This document shows positions 34,358 through 41,771 of a stretch of 64,000 nucleotides of DNA, piece by piece (positions within the stretch are counted from its first letter, which is position 1; each line of letters opens with the position of its first letter). Both the position numbers and the translations under genes were made by a program. The notes below the pieces were generated by a model, which searched no databases, was not told where the DNA came from, and worked only from the letters and a program-made list of their open reading frames with translations. The stretch is from Selenomonadaceae bacterium (lineage in GTDB: Bacteria > Bacillota > Negativicutes > Selenomonadales > Selenomonadaceae), in NCBI GenBank assembly GCA_030523645.1, contig JAUNIB010000004.1, positions 48,699-112,698 of the forward strand, in the 5' to 3' direction.

Positions 34358-34433
34358 ATTGTGTCACTAGGGACGTCTTTTTAACACAGATTTTAAATAA
34401 TGTGTCAAATAGAACCGTCCCCGTTGATACAGA
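34358..34433. repeat. Repeat family C, facing pair
   Basis: TGTGTCACTAGGGACG on the left and the inverted GTGTCAAATAGAACCGTCCCC plus GTTGATACA on the right, separated by AT-rich sequence. It precedes the glycosyltransferase gene. Confidence 0.55.
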
Positions 34434-34445
34434 GTGGAGGTAAAT

Positions 34446-35248
34446 ATGATTCCCAAGGTAATTCATTATTGTTGGTTTTCGGATAAGCCGGGTTATCCGG
34501 ATGATTTACGAAAATTTCTGGATTCTTGGAAAAAGCATCTTCCTGATTATGAAATAAAGCTATGGAATGTTGATAATTTTGATGTAAATCAAAGCAATGA
34601 TTATGTAAAAGAGGCTATGGCAGAGGGTAAGTATGCTTTTGTAAGTGATTTTGTGCGTTTATGGGCTCTTTATAATTACGGCGGAGTATATTTGGATAGT
34701 GATGTAGAAGTTTTCAAAAGCTTTGATCCATTATTGGATTGTCCTGGTTTTATCGGATTTGAGAGTGATAAGAGTGTGGCCTCATGTTTAATTGCAAGTG
34801 AGGTTAATAATCCACTGCTTAAGGAACTTATGACTGCGTACAACGACCGTCATTTTATAACTGAGGACGGGAGGCTTGATTTAACGCCCAATCCGTTCCC
34901 AATAACAAAATGTCTGATAAAGCATGGACTGAAGATAAACAACGAGTTGCAGAGGCTGGATAATATGGTTGTGTATCCGCAGACTTTTTTTGTCCATTTA
35001 ATCCTAATTATCCAAATGAGGATATGTTCAGTGATAATACCTATGCTATGCATTACTACAATGGCAGTTGGCAAAAGGTAAAAAACAAGCGGGAGCAGGA
35101 GTATGCGGATAAAGAGGCATGGTATATTAAATGGTTTGGCAAGAAAAAAGGATCAATGTTATGCAAAAATATTAATATATTACAGAAAACAGGTATCGGC
35201 GGTTGGATAAGGCACAGGTATAATAAAAAGTTTAATGAACATGAATAA
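34446..35248 (+). pseudogene. Capsule/OCH1-type sugar glycosyltransferase with a frameshift in a T7 tract
   Basis: Glycosyltransferase of the DXD sugar-binding (Gly_transf_sug) family, which adds sugars to surface polysaccharide. The start is ATG at 34446 with GGAGG upstream (MIPKVIHYCWFSDKPGYPDD). The DXD motif lies in YLDSDVEVF. After VVYPQTFF the frame is lost at seven Ts (34985-34991) and would end at 35081. One additional T would restore the frame into CPFNPNYPNEDMFSDNTYAMHYYNGSW, and it would end at 35248 (KKFNEHE). The break is in a homopolymer, so phase variation, slippage, a base error or decay are all possible. AT-rich sequence suggests transfer. Confidence 0.75.
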
Positions 35249-35303
35249 CAAGGGCGTATCAATAAATGTAGCCGCTTGTCGTATGACAAGGTGATATGTT
35301 ACC

Positions 35304-35480
35304 CCTAAAGTAGACCGTGAAAATATCAAAATCTATTTTTGGGGTATTTAAATGCCAGAATCAAGATTATCTGCGGAGGAAAGTTAAGATTTAGTAAGAA
35401 GGTATTTCGATGGCAAAAGAAACTATAATTTTCGGCGAAGTGTCAGTCAAATTGCTGCTATAAAAGAAATTCTGCGTCTT
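35304..35480 (+). pseudogene. Decayed insertion-sequence fragment (transposase start)
   Basis: A short open stretch from ATG at 35352 reads MPESRLSAEES, a stop at 35385, then DLVRRYFDGKRNYNFRRSVSQIAAIKE, which looks like the N-terminal helix-turn-helix of an IS3-like transposase. Upstream TGTTACCCCTAAAGTAGACC could be an IS end. No second open reading frame is seen. The assignment to IS3 is weak. Confidence 0.35.
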
Positions 35481-35482
35481 GG

Positions 35483-35502
35483 AAGACCGTCCCTGTTGAC
35501 AC
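35483..35502. repeat. Partial family C copy
   Basis: AAGACCGTCCCTGTTGACAC: right end of the element, next to the IS fragment. Confidence 0.4.
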
Positions 35503-35540
35503 AATCACTAAATTCATCTATCGTCTTGCCCGGATCCATT

Positions 35541-35660
35541 AAGTGAGTTAGTCTGGGTTATCTGTATCTGCGTAGCGGTACATAGACTTTGACATTGAAA
35601 GCCTGCTCGTCAATCGTCAGGTGCAGATGCAGATAAACAGTGCTCTTACAGAGCAAATTC
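35541..35660. repeat. Repeat family B copy 3 (divergent)
   Basis: Inner stem TTATCTGTATCTGC (35558-35571) pairs with GCAGATGCAGATAA (35623-35636) with one G.T pair. The usual GCGTAGCGGTAC and TCAATCGTCAGGTGC core is recognisable. The outer stem is weak (GTGAGTTAGTCTG with CAGAGCAAATTCAC). The rest of the gap 35249-35936 holds an IS fragment and a terminator-like hairpin. Confidence 0.65.
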
Positions 35661-35764
35661 ACGCGGGTTTATATTATGGCAGCGACGGTTTTACCGTCCT
35701 TTTTGTACATAAAATGCTTGTGTCTAGTGAAAACTTTTTCGTATTTGGTAGATTGTAAAAAGAT

Positions 35765-35818
35765 AAAGCCTAGTGAAAACTTTTTCGTGTTTTTGCAAAA
35801 GTTTTCACTAGGCTTTTT
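35765..35818. terminator. Strong bidirectional terminator-like hairpin
   Basis: A 20-bp perfect stem (35765-35784 with 35797-35816, core GCCTAGTGAAAAC/GTTTTCACTAGGC) around a TCGTGTTTTTGC loop and followed by T-rich sequence. The left arm's TAGTGAAAACTTTTTCGT also occurs as a direct repeat at about 35716. Confidence 0.75.
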
Positions 35819-35936
35819 TACTGATACGGGAGTGGTTTTTCATAAAATCTTAATATCACGCGGCCAATTAAAATGATATAATCAATATATAAGCTATAGA
35901 CAAATGACAGACCGGCATGGGGAATAGGAGGCACCA

Positions 35937-36971
35937 ATGAATCTGAAGGAGAGTTTTCGTCAGACACTGCAGGAGATTAGAAGCAACGATGCCGCCTATG
36001 TGCGGATTGCCTTCGTAGGTCAGCCGGGGGCAGGGAAGTCCAGCCTCATCAACGCCATCGTCGGCGAGCCGGTGGCGGCGGTAGGACAGGCCACCGATGT
36101 GACCACCGGGGCAGCAGAGTACGAGTACCGTTTCCAGCGGCTGGTGGATTTGCCGGGGTATGGTACGGAGAAATTTCGCTACGAGGACTGGGCGGCGGAG
36201 TTCCGGCCGGAGCAGTATGAGGCGCTGGTCTATGTGTTCCGGGGAAAGCTCCTGGAGGAGGACGACAGCTTCCTCCGGTCGCTGGCAGAGTCGGCGGCGG
36301 AGAAGCACCGGCCAATCTATCTGGTGCGAAATCACTGTCACGATTTGACTGATGAAGAAAGACAGCTCATAAGGGAAGACCTGCGGCTGCGATTACCGGG
36401 CCGGGGGACGGTGAACTTTACGGACTGCCGTTACGGCGAAGGGATAGAGGAGCTGAAGGAGCAGATTTACAGCGCCGATTTCCGTAGTCTCCGGCAGGAG
36501 CGGGTGACACTGGCCTTTGCGGAGGCAAAGGAGCGGCGGCTGTGTGAAGCGGCAGAGCAGGCCGATGGGGCTATCGACAGGTATGCCAAGGCGGCGGGAC
36601 TAAACGGCATCAATCCCATCCCCGGTCTGGATGTAGGCGTGGACCTGGGAATATATTTCAAGATGTACGGAGCTGTCCGGGAGGCCTACGCCATCGAAGA
36701 GGCAGATCTGAAGAAGTATATGGCGGTGCCGGTGGCGAAGAAGCTGCTGGAGCTGCTGACGAAGCAGGGTGTCATCCTGATACTGAAGCGGTTTGCCGGG
36801 AGGCTGTTCTTCAAGGATGTGCTGAAGATAATTCCGGGGCTGGGGACGGCGGCCAGCGCGCTGCTGGGCTATCAGCTGGCCCGGATGGCGGGAAATGATT
36901 ACCGGGAGGACTGCCGGAGCTTTGCGGCGTCGGTAATGGATACCCTTATTGAAGAGCTGGTGGAAGAGTGA
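35937..36971 (+). CDS. IRG-like GTPase, copy 1 (altered G4 motif)
   Basis: A 344-residue GTPase of the IRG/Era-like group with a C-terminal helical, partly hydrophobic domain. P-loop GQPGAGKS is at residues 28-35, the switch I Thr is in TDVTTG and G3 DLPGYG is at 71-76. G4, which reads the guanine base, is NHCHD (132-136) instead of NKxD. The C-terminal part (about 205-344) has LNGINPIPGLDVGVDLGIYFKMY and GLGTAASALLGYQL, which could touch membranes. It is paralogous to the gene 320 bp downstream, with motifs at matching positions. Start ATG has TAGGAGG upstream. The function is unknown. Confidence 0.8.
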   Translation: MNLKESFRQTLQEIRSNDAAYVRIAFVGQPGAGKSSLINAIVGEPVAAVGQATDVTTGAAEYEYRFQRLVDLPGYGTEKFRYEDWAAEFRPEQYEALVYVFRGKLLEEDDSFLRSLAESAAEKHRPIYLVRNHCHDLTDEERQLIREDLRLRLPGRGTVNFTDCRYGEGIEELKEQIYSADFRSLRQERVTLAFAEAKERRLCEAAEQADGAIDRYAKAAGLNGINPIPGLDVGVDLGIYFKMYGAVREAYAIEEADLKKYMAVPVAKKLLELLTKQGVILILKRFAGRLFFKDVLKIIPGLGTAASALLGYQLARMAGNDYREDCRSFAASVMDTLIEELVEE

Positions 36972-37049
36972 GATTTACTTTGCGAATAAGGGCCTTTTTA
37001 CAAAAGGTATTTTTGAGGGATTACATGGGGAAAGCAGTCCCTGTATAGA

Positions 37050-37253
37050 GCCTCCCATTCAGGGGAGGTGGCCGAGTGCAGCGAGGTCGGAGGGGTGACG
37101 GTACTGGTCGCCCGCAGGCGACCCGAAATAAAGGGTGTTCTCTGTCTGACGGCGGGCTTGCTGCGGCAAGCCCCTACAGTGACCGTACCGTAAACGAATG
37201 ATTTTTTCAGGTTACCCCTCAGTCGCCTTTGGTGACAGCTACTACAGGGGAGC
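37050..37253. repeat. Family A repeats flanking a GCAAGCC hairpin, between the two GTPase genes
   Basis: A direct copy at 37050-37100 (GCCTCCCATTCAGGGGAGG, GCGAGGTCGGAGGGGT) and an inverted copy at 37211-37253 (TTACCCCTCAGTCGCC, TACAGGGGAGCC with a damaged left arm). Between them at 37153-37172 is the hairpin GGGCTTGCTGCGGCAAGCCC. This fills the 36972-37291 gap. Confidence 0.75.
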
Positions 37254-37291
37254 CTTTATATAGAAATCATTTCAACAAGGAGGAAGCAGCG

Positions 37292-38350
37292 ATGGATTTC
37301 GAAAAAGAACGCACCCGCATTCTGATGGAAATGCTGGCAGAGAAGGAGACTGTCCTCCGCATCGGCCTTATCGGCCAGCCGGGGGCAGGCAAGTCCAGCC
37401 TCATCAACCGCCTGCTGGGACGGGAGCTGTTTGCGGTAGGAGTTCATACCGATACTACCACCGAGGCTCAGCAGGAGAAGTACAACGACCTTGAGATTGT
37501 CGACCTGCCGGGCTACGGCACCGGCCGCTTCCCGCTGGAAAGCTGGCTGACAGAGTTCCGCCCACAGGAGTTGGATATGTATATCTTCGTCTTCGACGGC
37601 AAGCTCCATGATGCCGACGGAGAGATGTTCCGGCTGCTGTGGAAGTGGCGTCAGGAAAGACAGCATCCCTTCTTCATCGTCCGGAACAAATGCGATGACA
37701 TCTGGGAGCCAAATCGCAGCGAGGAAGAGTTGCGGGCTGATATCGTGGCCGATGTCCGGGGGAAGCTGGGAGACGAGGGAGTGCCCGTCTACTTCACCAG
37801 CTGCCGCAGCGGTGAGGGCATCGACATCTTGAAGCAGGCCATCCGCACCGAGGACAGACTGGGAGTCAAGAAGTCGAAGATAATCGCCAATTTTCGGGCA
37901 GAGTCGGTGGAGGAACTGGCAGAGAAGAAGCTGCTGGCGGAAAAGGCAGTAAACAACTATGCCGTCATCGCCGCTGTAAACGGTATAAATCCTCTCCCCG
38001 GTGTGGACATCAGCGTAGATGTAGGCGTCATCAAGACCATGATGGGGAAGATTCGGGACATTTATAACATCGACAGCGAGGAAATGAGCAAGTATGAGGT
38101 GCTGGCGCCGCTGCTGAAAAAGGTTACGGCTTTCTTCAGTGAGGATGCCATTCTCTCGCTGGTTAAGACCTTTGCCTCCGAGGAGCTGGCTAAGTCCGTA
38201 GGGAAGTATGTGCCATTCATCGGCATGTCGCTGGCGGCCGGAGCCGGATATCTCATGACGAAGAAGATTGGCGATCGGTACAATGAGGATTGCTATCGGC
38301 TCATGTCCGGATACATCGAGGAAGTCATCAGCAAAAACGCAAAGAGATAG
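37292..38350 (+). CDS. IRG-like GTPase, copy 2 (complete nucleotide-binding motifs)
   Basis: A 352-residue paralogue of copy 1. The start is ATG at 37292 with AAGGAGG 8 bases upstream. P-loop GQPGAGKS 28-35, switch Thr in TDTTTE, G3 DLPGYG 71-76 and a canonical G4 NKCD at 132-135, so this copy should bind GTP. The C-terminal domain begins VNGINPLPGVDISVDVGVIKTMMG and contains VPFIGMSLAAGAGYLM, a possible membrane-contacting helix. Bacterial relatives of IRG/dynamin-like GTPases act at membranes; a role here (membrane repair, defence or other) is only inference. A terminator follows. Confidence 0.82.
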   Translation: MDFEKERTRILMEMLAEKETVLRIGLIGQPGAGKSSLINRLLGRELFAVGVHTDTTTEAQQEKYNDLEIVDLPGYGTGRFPLESWLTEFRPQELDMYIFVFDGKLHDADGEMFRLLWKWRQERQHPFFIVRNKCDDIWEPNRSEEELRADIVADVRGKLGDEGVPVYFTSCRSGEGIDILKQAIRTEDRLGVKKSKIIANFRAESVEELAEKKLLAEKAVNNYAVIAAVNGINPLPGVDISVDVGVIKTMMGKIRDIYNIDSEEMSKYEVLAPLLKKVTAFFSEDAILSLVKTFASEELAKSVGKYVPFIGMSLAAGAGYLMTKKIGDRYNEDCYRLMSGYIEEVISKNAKR

Positions 38351-38359
38351 TATAAATAG

Positions 38360-38410
38360 AATTACCCGCAGCATACTGTATGACAGACAGTAGACCACGG
38401 GTAATTTTAT
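38360..38410 (+). terminator. Terminator after GTPase copy 2
   Basis: AATTACCCG (38360) pairs with CGGGTAATT (38398), with an inner CTGT/ACAG stem, followed by TTATTTTTTATTT. Confidence 0.7.
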
Positions 38411-38430
38411 TTTTTATTTAGATGTACCCT

Positions 38431-38564
38431 GCGAATGAAGTCTGACGAAAACGCGCTCTCGCTCGGTAATCAACATAGCGGCACTAGACTCTGACTGCGC
38501 TGGCTAGCTTGTCAATCGTCAAGTGTCGATGTTGATTAACGGTTTTCTTACAGACTTCATTCGC
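38431..38564. repeat. Repeat family B copy 4 (best preserved)
   Basis: Outer stem GCGAATGAAGTCTG (38431-38444) pairs perfectly with CAGACTTCATTCGC (38551-38564). Inner stem TAATCAACAT (38467) pairs with ATGTTGATTA (38529). Middle stem GGCACT (38480) pairs with AGTGTC (38522) with one G.T pair. Confidence 0.85.
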
Positions 38565-38605
38565 GGGGATTTACATTAAAGTAGGGGCAGCTTCGCTGTC
38601 TTTTT

Positions 38606-41563
38606 TTATTTGTTTGTAGCCGGGCCGTGGGTGAACTGTGATTTCTTCGTCACAGTCAGGAACAGCAGAGCGCAGGCAATGGTAATGACCGCCAGCGCTA
38701 CATTGCCGCCCATGAGGCCGAGGGCGCCGAAGAGAACACTGAAGATAATGGGGCCCAGTGCGGAACCGGCGGTGCTGTATATACCGAAGACCGTCTGAGC
38801 GGTAGAGGGCCCGGCAGCCTGCACCGACGACAGGGACATGAAGAGACCGTTCTGGTATGGTCTGCCGGCGGCATAGAACAGCTCAATGACGAAGCAGGCC
38901 AGATAGACGGTGTACTTGCTGGGAATCACCGGCAGCAGCAGCAGGGGGGCAACCATCAGGATGTTGGACACCACTGCCGCATGGCGGTTGCCGAAGTGCT
39001 GACGCAGGGTGCGGATGATTACCGGAGCCACATAGGTGGCAAAGAGGCAGGCCAGCATCATTACCCGGCCCAGCTCGATAGCGGAAATGCCATGCTCCAT
39101 CGAGTACAGCGGCAGAGCTACATCACGGTAGCAGCGCAGTACGGAAATTACGAGGAACAGCAGGAACAGGACGCCGAAGGTGTCCTTGTTGAAGATGAGG
39201 AAGCTGGCAGAGTGCTCTTTTGCCGTCTGCGTGCAGTCGCTGGCCTCCCGCTCCACCGGCAGATAATTCCGGGAAAGCGCCACCAGCAGCAGGCAGACGA
39301 CAGCGATAGCGGTGTACAGCTCAAATACGGCCCGTACTGAGAAGAAGGTGAGGATGACGGAGCCGAGACCGCTGCCTACCGCGGTGCCGGCGGCCCGGCC
39401 GGACATGAGGTCGGAGAGCGCGCGGCTGCGGGCCTTCTCTGACTCAGTAGCACCAGCCGTGATAGACATACTGTTGAAAATAAACTCCCAGGCGAAGCCG
39501 CCCAGCAGAAAGGCGACAAGCCAGGGCAGATAGCTTTCGGTGGTAAGGAACAGCAGACCTGCTGGCAGATACAGGCAGTGACCGACAAAGAGAGCCATGC
39601 TGCTGCCCTGCCGGACAAAGAACCGGCCGCTGAGGACGGTGGCAATCATGCCGGCAACGAAGCTCAGGGAGAAGGGGAGCGTTACCCACAGGGCATTGGT
39701 GAGGTTTGATGCCTTGGCCAGATGGGCGAAACTCTGAACGAGGAACGGTGTCACCAGACCGAGCTGGAGACTGCGCAGGAACTCCAGCATCCTGATAGGA
39801 GCGTAGTCGCAGATATGACGGCGCTTCTGCCGCTTGGCCTGCTTGTCTACCCAGTGAACGAGGAAGAAAATCAGCTCAATGACGGACATGACTACGACAA
39901 TCATAGTCATGATGGAGGAAGTGGCGATTTCCCAGTAGCGGGCCTGACGAAGCTGACGGAGAGCATCGACCTTTGCCGCTACGACAAGGGCACCGATGGT
40001 GGCCCCCTCCTCGCTTTTCAGCGGACGGAAGTGATAGGACCAGGTGCCGTAAGAGTCCGGCTCCTCATGGACGAAGGTAGAGGTGTTCTCGGCTACCGCC
40101 TTCAGGTAGTAGTACTGAGACGAGGTAGTGGGGAGAATGCGGCCGGGGACGAAGGTGCCTTCCCGGTTCATCAGCTGTGCTACTCTGTTGTCTACGGTAT
40201 AGATGAGGTTGTAGGTGTAGTAGCTGTTAGGAGTGCCTGTATCAGAGGACTGCCACTGGCCGATGAGGAAATCCAGCTCCCGCTTCAGTCCCGTGTATTC
40301 GGGAGCGGTGTGACTGCCCTGATTTATCAGCTGCATCAGGGTATCGGGGGGGAGCTTTTTCTCCATCAGGTCGGCGGTATAGCGGAAGCTGCTCTCCAGA
40401 GCTGTATCATCCGACCGGCGCAGCTCGTTGATGAACATATTCATGACTATGGCCGTAACGAGGAGACCGGTGAGGACGATCATGCCCAGTACTACCGGCA
40501 TACGCTTGGGCAGGGTGTTGTCGGTGATGACCCTCTCGATGATGTGCTGGCGGTACTCCTTGATGAGCCGCACTACCATCATTATGGCGGAGAGGAGGAT
40601 GAGGCACTGGAGGAGTATCCGGAGCGGCAGGCGGTCATAGGTCAGAGTGGAGCGGGTGACGGTGTTTTGGTTTTCCAGCTCGTAGACCGTATTGTGGAGA
40701 TAGTAGAAAATCTTGTCGCCGGAGACATAGAAGTTGTTGGCGTATACATCCTTGGCCAGCACCGGCTGGAAAAGCCGGGGACACTTCAGCTCCGTAGTAA
40801 CGGCATCCGTGTAGTAGAGGCGGCCGTCAAAGCACATGACGGCCCAGGGGAATCCTTTGTCGTCAATAGTGTCAATGGAGCCGTCGGCATCTATCCGCAG
40901 GAGGGTGTGCCCCTTGGTGCTGAGGAAAATTCCCTTGCTGACATTATCGTATGAGGCGTCGATGATACCCTCCCGGATAGTGGCGTGGCGCTGCTCTCTC
41001 AGCTCCCGGGTATCGGGATTGAGGATGGAATGCTCCAGCCTGTCGCCGCGGACGACAATGATGGACAGCTCGTTGCCTATGGGCTTAATCTTTCGGATGG
41101 TACCGTAGAGGTGGGGCATATTGTCGGTGGTGTAGACCTTCTCATAGACTACATCCCGGAAGGAGAAGTCCGGCCGGTAGCGGAGAATACGCTCCTTCTG
41201 CACCCGGGTGCTGGTGCCGTCGTAGACGATGTCTGTGACGAAGATGTCGCCGTTGTCCGTCTCCCGGACGCCGGTGGCGTACATGAAGCCGTCCTCCTGC
41301 TGCTCACCCCGGATAGCCCGGACGAATTCCCAGTGGTCGTTGGCGATGATGATGTCCTTGCGGCCGTTGTCGATGATATAGTGGCGGCCGTTCTTGCCGG
41401 AGCTGATGCCGCCGACGGCGGTGAACTGGTACACGGTGCCTACGGGGGCGGTGTCGAAGGCCAGAATATGGTAGATAATCAGACTGACGGAGAATACCAG
41501 CAGGGCCAGCAGACCGCGGATGTGCCGGATGCCTGTTATGTTTATGTTCATGGAGTCACTCAT
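38606..41563 (-). CDS. Propeller-Cache-like sensor fused to an MFS transporter
   Basis: A membrane protein of about 985 residues. ATG at 41563 is preferred, with 41551 also possible; an upstream frame start at 41623 overlaps the promoter. Order: membrane helix (about 12-35); extracytoplasmic region of about 290 residues with repeated short strand blocks resembling a beta-propeller (NGRHYIIDNGRKDIIIAND, GDIFVTDIVYDG, DGRLYYTDA); two helices (about 330-400); a periplasmic Cache-like domain (about 400-560, LESSFRYTADLMEKKLPPDT, YNLIYTVDNRVAQLMN); a helix; then a 12-helix MFS-type domain (about 615-975) with LSGRFFVRQG. It is divergent from the exported decarboxylase. No kinase or methyl-accepting output domain is present, so the sensor may gate transport. 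Confidence 0.75.
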   Translation of the reverse strand: MSDSMNINITGIRHIRGLLALLVFSVSLIIYHILAFDTAPVGTVYQFTAVGGISSGKNGRHYIIDNGRKDIIIANDHWEFVRAIRGEQQEDGFMYATGVRETDNGDIFVTDIVYDGTSTRVQKERILRYRPDFSFRDVVYEKVYTTDNMPHLYGTIRKIKPIGNELSIIVVRGDRLEHSILNPDTRELREQRHATIREGIIDASYDNVSKGIFLSTKGHTLLRIDADGSIDTIDDKGFPWAVMCFDGRLYYTDAVTTELKCPRLFQPVLAKDVYANNFYVSGDKIFYYLHNTVYELENQNTVTRSTLTYDRLPLRILLQCLILLSAIMMVVRLIKEYRQHIIERVITDNTLPKRMPVVLGMIVLTGLLVTAIVMNMFINELRRSDDTALESSFRYTADLMEKKLPPDTLMQLINQGSHTAPEYTGLKRELDFLIGQWQSSDTGTPNSYYTYNLIYTVDNRVAQLMNREGTFVPGRILPTTSSQYYYLKAVAENTSTFVHEEPDSYGTWSYHFRPLKSEEGATIGALVVAAKVDALRQLRQARYWEIATSSIMTMIVVVMSVIELIFFLVHWVDKQAKRQKRRHICDYAPIRMLEFLRSLQLGLVTPFLVQSFAHLAKASNLTNALWVTLPFSLSFVAGMIATVLSGRFFVRQGSSMALFVGHCLYLPAGLLFLTTESYLPWLVAFLLGGFAWEFIFNSMSITAGATESEKARSRALSDLMSGRAAGTAVGSGLGSVILTFFSVRAVFELYTAIAVVCLLLVALSRNYLPVEREASDCTQTAKEHSASFLIFNKDTFGVLFLLFLVISVLRCYRDVALPLYSMEHGISAIELGRVMMLACLFATYVAPVIIRTLRQHFGNRHAAVVSNILMVAPLLLLPVIPSKYTVYLACFVIELFYAAGRPYQNGLFMSLSSVQAAGPSTAQTVFGIYSTAGSALGPIIFSVLFGALGLMGGNVALAVITIACALLFLTVTKKSQFTHGPATNK

Positions 41564-41594
41564 TCCTGGAATTATTTGTTGTTTGTAATCTTTT

Positions 41595-41623
41595 ATTATA
41601 CGGCAGCAACAGTCAGAAATCAA
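41595..41623 (-). promoter_or_regulatory. Promoter of the sensor-MFS gene
   Basis: On the minus strand: -35 TTGATT, spacer of 17, -10 TATAAT. The predicted start of transcription lies at about 41588, which rules out the longest reading-frame start. Confidence 0.65.
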
Positions 41624-41688
41624 ATGGTTTATCCCGGTGATTGTAGATATATTTGTGTTTTCCTATGGGCGTTGTTTATGTCTTCTCA

Positions 41689-41717
41689 TTGAAAAGCTTT
41701 TTGATCCGATGTATAAT
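41689..41717 (+). promoter_or_regulatory. Promoter of the exported decarboxylase gene
   Basis: -35 TTGAAA, spacer of 17, -10 TATAAT, about 55 bp before the start codon. It is divergent from the sensor-MFS promoter, with about 65 bp between the two -35 boxes. Confidence 0.7.
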
Positions 41718-41771
41718 AAGAAGAAACAAACAATAATTTTACAGAGATGTATTTTATAAAAGGAGTGACGA

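Noticed and set aside
37256..38398. A 380-codon open frame antisense to GTPase copy 2
   Set aside because: The plus strand has complete GTPase motifs and a strong ribosome-binding site; the minus frame has no recognisable domain.
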